Assembly (NCBI RefSeq): GCF_025567415.1
Contig: NZ_JAOQJV010000003.1
Span: 62,001 to 126,000, forward strand
From: Claveliimonas ammoniilytica
GTDB lineage: Bacteria; Bacillota; Clostridia; Lachnospirales; Lachnospiraceae
Length of the DNA stretch: 64,000 bases
Reading direction: 5' to 3'
The notes below the pieces were generated by a model. That model made no database searches and was not told where the DNA came from. It saw only the letters and a program-made list of their open reading frames with translations. A program made the translations under genes and the position numbers. This document shows, in pieces, positions 9,056-17,275 of this stretch (positions are counted from its first letter, which is position 1; the number at the start of each line of letters is the position of its first letter).

Positions 9056-9742
9056 TCAATTCTTTTTCTTCTCTCTCTTCACGAAGAGACAGACACACAC
9101 GATAACAAATACAACCGTTACGGCTATCAGTGCCGGCCACACCGGCAGCGGACAGACATCTGCACTTATAAGCTTAAGTCCCTGATAAAGAGTAAACACG
9201 CCGAATACGGAGAATATCACAACTGCAAGTGTATTCAGCAATCCATCCGGGGTCTTACTCTTTAGCAGATAACCGACTAACATGCCAAGAATATCTGCCG
9301 CAAACAGTCCCAGAGAACAGGCGATCCACACAATAACTGCAGCACTCATCCCTTCATTAGCACCAAATGTAATCGCCGTAAGCTGTGTCTTATCTCCAAG
9401 TTCTGCTACAAAAAATGTACAGAACACTGCAAGCGGAGCAAACCTAATCTTTGTTTTGCCGCCCTCTTCCTCTTCATCTTCATCGTCACCGGCAATCGTT
9501 GATGCTGCAAAATAAAGAAATGCGAATGCCGCGATCATCTTAATGAGACAATCAGGAATAAATTTGCTGACAAGTCCGCCCGCAAGAACAGCCAGTCCAT
9601 TCAACACAAGGATTGCCACAGCAGTTCCTGCTATAATGTCTCTTAACTTATATTTGGACGTAAGAGCAATAAGCATGAGCTGGGTTTTATCTCCCATCTC
9701 TGCAATAAATTCCGTAAAAAATACCTTTAAAAATAACAACAT
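9056..9742 (-). CDS. GDT1/TMEM165 (UPF0016) family manganese transporter
   Basis: 228 residues, six to seven membrane segments in two repeats, each with the hallmark acidic motif: EMGDKTQL near residue 15 and ELGDKTQL near residue 115. Family members export or compartmentalise Mn2+ or Ca2+. An acidic cytosolic loop (GDDEDEEEEGG) lies between the repeats. Preceded by a structured leader ending in a terminator hairpin. Confidence 0.85.
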   Translation of the reverse strand: MLLFLKVFFTEFIAEMGDKTQLMLIALTSKYKLRDIIAGTAVAILVLNGLAVLAGGLVSKFIPDCLIKMIAAFAFLYFAASTIAGDDEDEEEEGGKTKIRFAPLAVFCTFFVAELGDKTQLTAITFGANEGMSAAVIVWIACSLGLFAADILGMLVGYLLKSKTPDGLLNTLAVVIFSVFGVFTLYQGLKLISADVCPLPVWPALIAVTVVFVIVCVCLFVKREKKKN

Positions 9743-9824
9743 TTCCTGATTTCTCCTTTATCTTGTTATGATGTAAAACGCGTATCCCATATAAAATGAT
9801 GTTGGGAGCAAAAGCCCGCTGTGC

Positions 9825-9899
9825 AAAAAAACAGACTCATGTATATCAATTATCAGTCGATGTATCATACATAAACTGTTCATCAATATACATGAGTCT
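9825..9899 (-). terminator. Long hairpin with T-run in the leader of the manganese transporter
   Basis: Arms at 9833-9846 and 9886-9899 are a perfect 14-base inverted repeat (AGACTCATGTATAT). The loop holds a further ATGTAT-G-ATACAT palindrome. Seven T residues follow on the minus strand. It lies about 90 bases before the transporter start, so it either ends an upstream RNA or works as an attenuator. Confidence 0.65.
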
Positions 9900-10046
9900 C
9901 ATTATTTAAGATTTGCCAGATTATATCGTGTCATATAATCAGAATGTTGACAAACCACACTTTCGCGCTAACTACTCCCTCATGGAATATGAAATTACTT
10001 AATAAAGATTATCAAATAGATGCAGTCTTGTCAATCAGAAAACCGG

Positions 10047-10706
10047 TTATTTCTCTATTTCCTTTTTCTTCATTTTTGGTTTATAATCTTTCATTCCCGG
10101 AATCGCACCGCCCGACACTGCCCAAAGGTAAAGGCTTGCCACGCTGCAATATGGACTGAAACGGCGACGGTATCTTTCAAATAGTTTCCGGTCAATTTTC
10201 CTGTGATGATAGACCATACGCAGTCCACGCTGAATTGCAAGATCATCATAGCTGAAAATATCTGGACGCTGCATACAAAACAGTAAGATCATCTCCGCCG
10301 TCCAGACTCCGATACCTTTCAGACTGCTCAATTCCCGGATGGCATCCTCATCGGACATCTGCCACACTGCATCCAGATCAACTGTGCCATCGTGAACTTT
10401 TCTTGCGAAATCCGAGATATACTCCGCTTTACGGAACGTCATCCCAAAAGACTGCAGCCTGGAAATGTCCGCAGAAAGTATCGTTTCCGCATTAACCTCA
10501 CCCAGCGTTTCCTGCATCCGCTTCCAGATTGTTGCCTGTGCCTTTGTAGAAATCTGCTGTCCGATAATATGATGTACAACTGAAGAAAACAAGTCAACAT
10601 CTACTTCTCGTTGTATCAATCCAACCTGGTCAATAACTTCCGCAAGCCTTTTATCTTTACTTCGAAGATATGAAATTTCTTTTTCTCCATATTCAAAAGT
10701 TTTCAT
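10047..10706 (-). CDS. DNA-3-methyladenine glycosylase, HhH-GPD type (AlkA-like)
   Basis: About 219 residues with a helix-hairpin-helix (SSLKGIGVWTAEMILLF) and the catalytic aspartate in FSYDDLAIQRGL. It removes alkylated purines in base-excision repair. VVHHIIGQQIS matches the family's conserved helix. The start MKTFEYGEKEI at 10706 is preferred; the longer frame has no ribosome site. No AlkA-type N-terminal or Ada domain is present. Confidence 0.85.
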   Translation of the reverse strand: MKTFEYGEKEISYLRSKDKRLAEVIDQVGLIQREVDVDLFSSVVHHIIGQQISTKAQATIWKRMQETLGEVNAETILSADISRLQSFGMTFRKAEYISDFARKVHDGTVDLDAVWQMSDEDAIRELSSLKGIGVWTAEMILLFCMQRPDIFSYDDLAIQRGLRMVYHHRKIDRKLFERYRRRFSPYCSVASLYLWAVSGGAIPGMKDYKPKMKKKEIEK

Positions 10707-10735
10707 TTGAGTTTTCCTTTTAAATACTACAGCTT

Positions 10736-11407
10736 TTAAAATAAAAGCTGTAATCCCATTGCAATAATCCACATATATGCACAAGTCTTTGGAATCATTA
10801 ATAGTCCAACCTTCGGTTTGGTTTTACTGAATAAAGTTACCGGAAGATAACAGCCAAAAGAAATAATTATCGCTGCGACCATTCTTGTCATATGATATCC
10901 ATAAGTATTCCCTGAAATCCAATACAGGATAATTACCCCTATACCGGTAACTGCAAAGACTGCATTTCTGATAACAGATAATTTCATATTTCCTTCATCT
11001 GTACACCAGTTGTTCTGCGGGAACATGCATATCACAATTCTGACAACTGCTGATATCCATATGATAGCTTCAATTGCTGCTGGTATTATAAGTTCCAGAA
11101 ATGTAAATTTCCAGATATACATTAAAATAATATAAAATATTGTCATTGTAATAGATGATACCTGCAATCCGATTCCAAGCTGTCTTTTTATTTTATCATT
11201 ACTTCCGTATATTGCTCTGATAATTCTTGGCACCAGGTGAAAAGCGTCTCCTCCGCAAAGAGTCAATGTTAATATTCCATAAAGAATAAATAATACATTT
11301 CCCTGCGAGTATATAAAAAATAAAATTGCAGCAACTAAATCAAAAATCAAATACGCTGCATCAAATATTGCTTCCATTACATCTGGAATCTGTGGTTTAT
11401 GTTTCAT
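10736..11407 (-). CDS. Integral membrane protein of unknown function
   Basis: 223 residues with about six membrane helices, short loops and a GDAFHLVPRI segment in an otherwise hydrophobic chain. The start overlaps the marR stop by 11 bases behind AAGGAGA, so it is the MarR regulator's operon partner and probable target. No transport or enzyme motif recognised. Confidence 0.65.
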   Translation of the reverse strand: MKHKPQIPDVMEAIFDAAYLIFDLVAAILFFIYSQGNVLFILYGILTLTLCGGDAFHLVPRIIRAIYGSNDKIKRQLGIGLQVSSITMTIFYIILMYIWKFTFLELIIPAAIEAIIWISAVVRIVICMFPQNNWCTDEGNMKLSVIRNAVFAVTGIGVIILYWISGNTYGYHMTRMVAAIIISFGCYLPVTLFSKTKPKVGLLMIPKTCAYMWIIAMGLQLLF

Positions 11408-11846
11408 TTGTGTTCTCCTTATACTCTCTTAAATATTCTTCTGCGTTATCACAGATCTTGTCAAATACATTGATACACATATCCTTTTCTTCTTCTGTCA
11501 ATCCTTTTAAAACATTTTGTGCGAATTGTTTCTGTGCGTTTATTCCTGCTTCTACAATTTCCTCTGCCTTATCTAACAAAAAAATCTCAATATGCTTTTT
11601 ATTATCTTCACTTTGTTTTCTTTCAACAAGTTCTTTGTTTTCCAATTTTTTCAGCGAAGTTGAAACATGTGATTTTGTTGATTTTCTAACTTTTACTATC
11701 TCTGCTGCGGTATTGTGCTGAGGATTATTATTCAAAAACATAAGTATATCGTATTCCATCTGCGTCAACTCATACCGTTCACATACCTCACCGGAAAGCA
11801 ATTCATAATAACTTGTAATTGTTTTATGCTTATCCCAGAAATACAT
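11397..11846 (-). CDS. MarR-family transcriptional regulator
   Basis: About 149 residues with a MarR winged helix (LTQMEYDILMFLNNNPQHNTAAEI...KSHVSTSLKKLENKELVERK). It probably represses itself and the overlapping membrane-protein gene. Start chosen at MYFWDKHKTI (11846), which leaves the operator palindrome just upstream. The ligand is unknown. Confidence 0.82.
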   Translation of the reverse strand: MYFWDKHKTITSYYELLSGEVCERYELTQMEYDILMFLNNNPQHNTAAEIVKVRKSTKSHVSTSLKKLENKELVERKQSEDNKKHIEIFLLDKAEEIVEAGINAQKQFAQNVLKGLTEEEKDMCINVFDKICDNAEEYLREYKENTNET

Positions 11847-11859
11847 CTCCGCCTCCTTT

Positions 11860-11879
11860 ATCGTTCTTTTTAGAACGAT
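11860..11879 (-). promoter_or_regulatory. MarR operator palindrome
   Basis: ATCGTTCT and AGAACGAT are perfect inverted arms around a four-base spacer, placed about 15 bases before the marR start. Size and location fit an autoregulatory MarR site. Confidence 0.6.
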
Positions 11880-11915
11880 TATAATATAAGACTTCTTCTG
11901 TGTCAATTATTTTTT

Positions 11916-12830
11916 CTAAAACAAATCCAGCATATTGTCCAGATATATCTTCTCTCTGACCTGAAGCTGATATTCCGGCCTGGTCATATAATACAATAAA
12001 AATTCCAGAATCAGTGCACTTCCCAGACTCCGGCCCTCAATCTTAAAATTAGAGAATCCCATTGGCAGATATATATGTTGAATATCCCGGATACCGATAA
12101 ATCCCGGATTTGTCATGGCTTTCGAGAACAGATATCCATACTCTGAATCCGGTGCAGTACAATGAAAATCTCCTTGTTCTTCTCCCAGATTCCTACGGCT
12201 GACTGTTTCATAACAATATTTTCTGTCCTTGCATCCAAACCAACAACATTCATTACAAAGAAATTCAATTTTATCTTTTTGCTCCATGGACAGCATATCT
12301 AATCTGTCAAATGCTTTATTCAGTCGAAAATCCGGTACAACATACCGAAACTCATCCCGATTAATCTCATCCTGCAATTGTCCGAACTCTGTCAGCACCT
12401 TCGTTGTCGAAGACACCAGATAAAGTTTCGGATAATTTGCTTGTAAATACTCTGCCAGCAAATCTGAGTGAACAATCACACCATTCTTCACTTCCCCACT
12501 ATTCTCAAACATTGCACAGAGCGTATTGCATTTCTTATCTGAAAGATGCTCTTTCTTCAGTAACGAATTACTGAACGTCAGTCTGGCAGAGACTTCATAT
12601 TGTCGCATCAGTTCCAGTACTTTCTGTGGAGCACAGTCTCCAAATCCTGCACGACCACCGCCCCACAGGCAGTCTGCCGGAGCACCATAAATAGAAGCTA
12701 TCTCACACCAGTCATAAAAATATTCTCTATGTTCATGAAATAACGGCAGAAACACACGGTACAATTCATAAAATTCAAACAGTCCCGGAAGGTGATAATA
12801 TGCAATATCTTTTCTCATTCTATTGTCCAT
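11916..12830 (-). CDS. Peptidase U32-like protein with cysteine cluster
   Basis: 304 residues. The C-terminal FKIEGRSLGSALILEFLLYY resembles the KIEGR motif of the U32 (collagenase-like/hydroxylase) family. Before it lies CNECCWFGCKDRKYCYE, a likely metal or Fe-S site, as found in U32 relatives that act in tRNA or ubiquinone hydroxylation. The N-terminal half (GLFEFYELYRVFLPLF, LWGGGRAGFGD) is unlike the best known U32 members, so this may be a divergent branch. Its ribosome site lies in a hairpin arm. Confidence 0.45.
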   Translation of the reverse strand: MDNRMRKDIAYYHLPGLFEFYELYRVFLPLFHEHREYFYDWCEIASIYGAPADCLWGGGRAGFGDCAPQKVLELMRQYEVSARLTFSNSLLKKEHLSDKKCNTLCAMFENSGEVKNGVIVHSDLLAEYLQANYPKLYLVSSTTKVLTEFGQLQDEINRDEFRYVVPDFRLNKAFDRLDMLSMEQKDKIEFLCNECCWFGCKDRKYCYETVSRRNLGEEQGDFHCTAPDSEYGYLFSKAMTNPGFIGIRDIQHIYLPMGFSNFKIEGRSLGSALILEFLLYYMTRPEYQLQVREKIYLDNMLDLF

Positions 12831-12835
12831 AATAG

Positions 12836-12891
12836 AAAACCTCCATATAATTACCTTGGTTAATTACCTTTGGTAAATATATGGAGGTTTT
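12836..12891 (-). promoter_or_regulatory. Inverted repeat that includes the ribosome site of the U32-like gene
   Basis: AAAACCTCCATAT (12836-12848) pairs perfectly with ATATGGAGGTTTT (12879-12891). On the minus strand the second-transcribed arm holds GGAGG nine bases before the ATG at 12830. The structure could hide the ribosome site, or act as a terminator for the spoVA operon ending at 12914. Confidence 0.5.
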
Positions 12892-12913
12892 ATCATTTTG
12901 TCAATAGCTTTTA

Positions 12914-13396
12914 TCATAAGAAACTTCCTATCCACCACACGAGTCCCAGGGCCCAGCTGATTACCGTTCCATACAGGATTACCGGTCCTGCTATGGTAAA
13001 TATCTTGCAACCGATGCCCATGACCTGTCCTTCTTTTTTATATTCAATTGCCGGAGCCGCTACTGAATTGGCAAAGCCGGTAATCGGTACCAATGCTCCT
13101 GCGCCTCCCCATTTGGCAATCCGTGGATAAATATTCAATCCGGTCAGAAGTGCCGATAAAAATACCAATATCACTGCACACCAGCTGGCACTGATTTCTT
13201 TGTCCAGCCCAGCTACTTTGCAATAGTTCAGGATTCCCTGCCCGATCATGCAGATTACACCTCCGGTTACAAATGCCTTCGTCATATTCATCCACAAATT
13301 GTGCACAGGTGTTACCGCTTTTACATACTCCTGATATTCTTTCTGTTCTCTTTGTTTCTTTGCATTCTGATCCATACTTGTCTTGACCTCCGTCAT
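12914..13396 (-). CDS. spoVAC: Stage V sporulation protein AC
   Basis: 160 residues with the conserved SpoVAC course: PVHNLWMNMTKAFVTGGVICMIGQ, then several membrane helices and WGGAGALVPITGFANSVAAPAIEYKKEG. SpoVAC is part of the channel that moves dipicolinic acid into and out of the spore. The start overlaps the spoVAB stop (ATGA). The gene looks intact although its neighbour spoVAB is not. Confidence 0.9.
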   Translation of the reverse strand: MTEVKTSMDQNAKKQREQKEYQEYVKAVTPVHNLWMNMTKAFVTGGVICMIGQGILNYCKVAGLDKEISASWCAVILVFLSALLTGLNIYPRIAKWGGAGALVPITGFANSVAAPAIEYKKEGQVMGIGCKIFTIAGPVILYGTVISWALGLVWWIGSFL

Positions 13397-13815
13397 TTTC
13401 CCCAGTGCCGGGAAAAGAATAATAATGCGCCTGCTGTTTTACCGAGTGCAGTTCCCAGAATCACCCAAGGAATGCATTGCACCAGCTTCACTCTGCGCAC
13501 AAAGATTGGAAATACTTCCAGCATCTCTGCCAATGCCATTGCCCAGCATCCGGTAAAGATTCCGGCAAGCAGTCCGAATATCGGTAAGATTCATCCGCCT
13601 CCCGGAATATGAATCTTAAACACGAACAGCAGATTCCCCAGGATTCCGCCAACTACAATGGCATCTTCATAAAGCATCACATGCTCCCCTGTATGTGTCC
13701 GGTCTGCAAAATCTGAGATTACACCGAGTCCTGTAATAAAGGAGAAAAGCCCTGCTGCCACCAGCATCCCTGCGCTAAGTCCGATGATTGCTGACAATAT
13801 CTGTGGTATCCACAT
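13393..13815 (-). pseudogene. spoVAB: Stage V sporulation protein AB with internal TGA
   Basis: The first 74 residues (MWIPQILSAIIGLSAGML...KIHIPGGG) end at TGA 13591-13593. The same frame continues ILPIFGLLAGIFTGCWAMALAEMLEVFPIFVRR and ends at 13393, overlapping spoVAC. Together this is a full-length SpoVAB of about 140 residues with a single nonsense codon. SpoVAB is a membrane protein of the dipicolinate transport system. A sequencing error is possible, but sigF in the same region is also broken. Confidence 0.85.
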
Positions 13816-14461
13816 TTACTTCTTTCCCCTTTCTGGAATAATTCTCAATCAGTGTTGTCTGTATATCATTTTCATACAGACGCATTTCCACCTCCATCGG
13901 AGTCGGATCTACCGAAAAACGCTTCTTTCCAAAATGATTAAAGAAGATCAATATTCCCAAAGCAATTCCAATACTGTAACAGATCTCCAGCATCGTATAA
14001 CCACTTGACTGCTGCCCTGTCATCCATTCATAGATCTGATTAAATAATCTGGATACATCCACGTCATTATTAAAAGCCATAATAGAAAATGCGGATCCGG
14101 AAAATGATATGAGCACCACGGTGATAATCTTCAGCCAGTGTAAGACCCCCCCTGCTGTCTTCTGGTTTTCCAAGGTGACGATGATATCCTGTGCACCAAG
14201 ATTCTGTACATCCACAGCCGGATATACATCGTGAATGCACTGAATCAGTTTCAGCACGGATACAACCGTTCTGCTCCGTCTATGATAAGAATATTTCTTC
14301 GATGAATCAACAAATTTCAACACATGGATTGTCCTAAGACGGGGCAAAATCTTCGGATCCGAACATTCCAGTTCTACCAGATCTCCAAGATTCACCGTTT
14401 GACTGGTTACTTCTACCGATTCGTCACCTTTGATATATACCGTTTCTTTTACCGCCGACAT
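13775..14461 (-). CDS. spoVAA: Stage V sporulation protein AA
   Basis: 228 residues. The N-terminal soluble domain (VYIKGDESVEVTSQTVNLGDL) is followed by two membrane helices (WLKIITVVLISFSGSAFSIM; MLEICYSIGIALGILIFF), as in SpoVAA. It acts with AB and AC in the forespore dipicolinate channel. First of the recognisable spoVA genes here; normally the operon follows sigF directly, but an AlbA_2 gene now lies between. Confidence 0.88.
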   Translation of the reverse strand: MSAVKETVYIKGDESVEVTSQTVNLGDLVELECSDPKILPRLRTIHVLKFVDSSKKYSYHRRSRTVVSVLKLIQCIHDVYPAVDVQNLGAQDIIVTLENQKTAGGVLHWLKIITVVLISFSGSAFSIMAFNNDVDVSRLFNQIYEWMTGQQSSGYTMLEICYSIGIALGILIFFNHFGKKRFSVDPTPMEVEMRLYENDIQTTLIENYSRKGKEVNVDTTDIVSNHRT

Positions 14462-14613
14462 ACCGTCTGCACCTCATATCTCTGCACCAGTGTTCCCTCT
14501 GTAGCATAGTCTTTCCCTCTCACATCATGAAAATAGTAGATCAAGCCCACGATGATCGCTGCTGCCACCACCAGCACCATACAGATCCGTAACTTCTTTC
14601 TGGCTTCTTCCAT
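14449..14613 (-). CDS. Small membrane protein at the head of the spoVA operon
   Basis: About 54 residues: MEEARKKLRICMVLVVAAAI opens a single membrane helix followed by a short basic tail. AAAGGAG lies before the ATG at 14613 and the end overlaps spoVAA. Not recognised as a named family; its position suggests co-expression with the forespore spoVA genes. Confidence 0.55.
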   Translation of the reverse strand: MEEARKKLRICMVLVVAAAIIVGLIYYFHDVRGKDYATEGTLVQRYEVQTVCRR

Positions 14614-14694
14614 ACCACATTCTCCTTTTACCGCATTCACACTATTTATCTTCTTTTAGTACGTGAAGTTAGTATGAGCCGTTAAAAAAATTTT

Positions 14695-14898
14695 ATACAT
14701 AAAGAAACCGGAATCACTCTGCATCAATATATTGTTGATCAGAAATTAGAAGAAGCACAGCATATGCTCTCTCAGGTGAAATCCCTCTACGAGATAAGCT
14801 ATACACTCTGCTTCTGTAATGAAAGTCACTTTATTCAGTTATTCAAGAAAAAATACCACGTTACGCCTGCGGAGTATCTGAATTCTGCTGGGAGATAA
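14695..14898 (+). pseudogene. AraC-type regulator, C-terminal fragment
   Basis: An open stretch reads KETGITLHQYIVDQKLEEAQ then EISYTLCFCNESHFIQLFKK...VTPAEYLNSAG, the second half of an AraC DNA-binding domain. There is no start, no first helix-turn-helix and no sensor domain. It overlaps the 3' end of the convergent AlbA_2 gene, so the AraC gene was cut when that DNA arrived, or earlier. Confidence 0.8.
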
Positions 14899-16309
14899 CT
14901 TTTTCTTTTTTTATAATCTCCCAGTGACCACTACGTCCACGACCAACAAATTGAATAATATCTAAATCTTTAATATGCCTTTTAACAGTCTTTGAACTTA
15001 TGCCTAATGCCATGGCCATTTTTTCTGTACTTACTTTATTATCTTTTTTAATCATATTTAATATTTGAATATCCAAAGGATTATCTCTGTTTTTCCGAGG
15101 GACATTCCGAGGGACATTCCAAGGGACATTCCGAGGGACATCCTGGGGGACATTGTAATTCAGATTTGGCATCACAACCGTAAACTGATACCTGTCTGAA
15201 CGGAAAGTTGGTTTTTTGCTTTCATCATAATTAATCTGAAATTCATATCCGCCAATGATTTTTCCAAATCCACTGCCTTTCCGTTCCATATATCCCAAAC
15301 GGTTAAATACATCCGCTAAAACAGGATTCCTTCTTGTAGACGGAACTGTTAAAGGATCTCTATCCTGAATGACTGAACCATCCGGCATACCTCCCGGCGA
15401 ATAGATTTCCATATGGTCATCGTAAATATCAATATGCACTTCACTACCATTCACAAGATAATCCCTGTGTGCCAATGCATTGACTAACGCCTCATGGTAA
15501 CTACGTTCTACATATTCCGGCATTTCCTCTCTGGAATTAGCTGTCTTTCTCCACATTAATTTTGCATTTCTTTTAATAAACGCTTCTCCATTATCAATCA
15601 ACGAAAGTACACTTCCCGAATATTCCGCATCATCAAAGGCATCTATCGTTCCACCGCTCTTATTTAATCCATTCCATCTGGTACAAAATAGTCTGGACCA
15701 GTAAATTGGACTTTCATCTGCGATCAACGCTCCTGCATTAGTCAAATACCCCTGCTCATTCGCCAACCCGAAAGAGACAAGATCTTTCTCATCAAAACTA
15801 TTTCCTGTCCATTTTTTATATCTTTCTCTGAGTTTCGAAAAAGCAAAATCTTCCACCTTATACACAGAAATCTGTGAATCATATGATGTGTTTCTGCCAT
15901 GTAACACAAGTCTTTTTAACTCTGTTGCAGTTGCCTTCACACTTTCATTTCCAATACGGACATATGCTTCCAGCACACCATCACCAGAATAATAATATGG
16001 TGTCTCTTCGCCCTTAAAAATATCCAGAATGATTATCACTTTTCCCTTATCAATTTGTTCAAATCTAAGACGAAATTCTGGAATCGGATCTAGTCTTGTC
16101 TTAATAATTTCACTTATTTTCTCAGCATCCTCATTTGGATCTTCAAGTCCAACAATCTCCTCGCTATTGGATATTCCAAAAATCAATGCTCCACCCAGTG
16201 TATTAGCAAAGGCACTGACACTTTTACACCAACTTTTTGGTTTCTTCACTTCCAAAGCCAGCTTTTTATCGTATTCTGTTGTTTCACCAATCCAGTCCTT
16301 TATACTCAT
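14861..16309 (-). CDS. AlbA_2 domain / HATPase_c_4 putative transcriptional regulator
   Basis: 482 residues. The N-terminal AlbA_2 (Schlafen-type) domain has KPKSWCKSVSAFANTLGGAL. The middle has the ATP-binding-like segment YHEALVNALAHRDYLVNGSE and GYMERKGSGFGKIIGGYE. A repeated VPxN linker follows, then a C-terminal winged helix (VSTEKMAMALGISSKTVKRHIKDL). Such proteins are annotated as ATP-binding regulators or defence-associated proteins; the function is not established. It separates sigF from spoVA and lies beside an AraC fragment, so it is a probable insertion. Confidence 0.75.
   Translation of the reverse strand: MSIKDWIGETTEYDKKLALEVKKPKSWCKSVSAFANTLGGALIFGISNSEEIVGLEDPNEDAEKISEIIKTRLDPIPEFRLRFEQIDKGKVIIILDIFKGEETPYYYSGDGVLEAYVRIGNESVKATATELKRLVLHGRNTSYDSQISVYKVEDFAFSKLRERYKKWTGNSFDEKDLVSFGLANEQGYLTNAGALIADESPIYWSRLFCTRWNGLNKSGGTIDAFDDAEYSGSVLSLIDNGEAFIKRNAKLMWRKTANSREEMPEYVERSYHEALVNALAHRDYLVNGSEVHIDIYDDHMEIYSPGGMPDGSVIQDRDPLTVPSTRRNPVLADVFNRLGYMERKGSGFGKIIGGYEFQINYDESKKPTFRSDRYQFTVVMPNLNYNVPQDVPRNVPWNVPRNVPRKNRDNPLDIQILNMIKKDNKVSTEKMAMALGISSKTVKRHIKDLDIIQFVGRGRSGHWEIIKKEKVISQQNSDTPQA
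15095..15154 (-). repeat. Five 12-base tandem repeats encoding VPxN units
   Basis: Units close to GGGACATTCCGA repeat in register and encode NVPQDVPRNVPWNVPRNVP, a linker between the ATPase-like region and the winged helix. Twelve-base units keep the frame when copy number changes. Confidence 0.8.
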
Positions 16310-16359
16310 ATTTTCCTCCCCTGTCCAAACAACTCCAGCATAATTCTATATTTTAACCA

Positions 16360-16536
16360 TCACATATGTTCCCGAATCCATGAACTCAAATATTTTCTCT
16401 TATACTTTTTAGCGAAATCTATTGATCTCTTCCCATCAAGTGTATGAACCAGTAAAGCTTTCTGTAATTTTTTCTTTATTTCCTCACATTGTGTCATATT
16501 CAGCTTTCTCGCAATTATTTCTATTTTTATCAACAT
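16360..16536 (-). CDS. Small basic protein of unknown function
   Basis: 58 residues, MLIKIEIIARKLNMTQCEEI then lysine-rich helices ending SSWIREHM. Start ATG at 16536 has no strong ribosome site. No family recognised. It may be a fragment of a larger DNA-binding protein. Confidence 0.3.
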   Translation of the reverse strand: MLIKIEIIARKLNMTQCEEIKKKLQKALLVHTLDGKRSIDFAKKYKRKYLSSWIREHM

Positions 16537-16595
16537 ATGAATTACTAAAATTATACCCTATCAATATTGCCTTTTCAATTTAATTTATCTAAAGA

Positions 16596-16635
16596 AAAAG
16601 CTATAAGATTCCATTCTAAAAATCTTACAGCTTTT
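16596..16635 (-). terminator. Terminator after sigF
   Basis: AAAAGCTATAAGATT pairs with AATCTTACAGCTTTT with one mismatch; on the minus strand it is followed by a run of T. It lies about 20 bases after the sigF stop. Confidence 0.7.
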
Positions 16636-16656
16636 CATTCTAATCATGCCATGCGT

Positions 16657-17148
16657 TTACAGCATCTCCCGCAGATTCCTTAATATCCTCTTCTCCATCC
16701 GTGACACCTGCACCTGCGAGATTCCCATGACTTCTCCGATCTCTGCCTGTGTCTTATTGGCAAAATACCTGAGATAGATGAGCTGACGTTCTTCTCCCGC
16801 CAGCCGCTTAAGCAATTCTCCCAGCACAATATGATTCAGCAGTTCTTCTTCCCTGCATTCTTTCTCTTCCAGCTTGTCCATAAGTTCAATCTCATGTCCG
16901 TCTTTCTGGTAAATGGGTTTGTGCAGAGACTCCACATCGGAGCTTGCCTCTAAGGCTGCGGTCAGTTCCTCCGGCTCCACTTCCAACGCTCTCGCAAGTT
17001 CAAGAAGTGTCGGATCGCGCCCCCATTTCTTGCGCAGCTTATCCTGACAGGTGTACGCTCTGTATGCCAGTTCTTTCAGTGACCTGCTGACTTTGATCAT
17101 TCCGTCATCCCTGAGAAAACGTTTGATCTCGCCACTGATCAAAGGGAT
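16657..17148 (-). pseudogene. sigF: Sporulation sigma factor F, 5' truncated
   Basis: The frame reads IPLISGEIKRFLRDDGMIKV and continues through sigma regions 3 and 4 (NKTQAEIGEVMGISQVQVSRMEKRIL), as in SigF, the forespore RNA polymerase sigma factor. Normal SigF has about 80-90 more N-terminal residues including regions 2.1-2.4 (core and -10 binding). These are absent: upstream of Pro-Leu-Ile the frame meets TAA within three codons and the serine recombinase gene follows. The fragment cannot work as a sigma factor. The missing 5' part was not found in the window. Confidence 0.88.
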
Positions 17149-17275
17149 AATGTATTATAGTGGAAATTTTGAAATTTCCTTTATCCAATAGGGTAATTAT
17201 CTTGAATAAGATATATGAAATTTTACACGCAAGAAGATATATCCCCTTGCGATGTATTAACTATAGAAATGTAAT
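17149..17275. other. Probable attachment-site end of the mobile element (inside sigF)
   Basis: Homology to sigF ends near 17148. The next 127 bases hold inverted repeats (GGAAATTT-TG-AAATTTCC at about 17162-17179; CGCAAG...CTTGCG near 17230-17255) and then the recombinase stop. A recombinase gene pointing at its own attachment site is typical for serine-integrase elements. Confidence 0.6.

Noticed and set aside
9743..9960. yybP-ykoY manganese riboswitch before the GDT1-like gene.
   Set aside because: The conserved aptamer sequence blocks could not be found by eye; only the hairpin is supported.
7615..13815. TGA read as an amino acid (recoded stop) because two genes have a single in-frame TGA.
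   Set aside because: Many genes here end naturally at TGA and no other gene needs read-through; two isolated nonsense changes or errors are simpler. No selenocysteine element was seen after either stop.
14449..14640. Longer 63-residue reading of the small spoVA-operon gene.
   Set aside because: The ribosome site points to the internal ATG at 14613.
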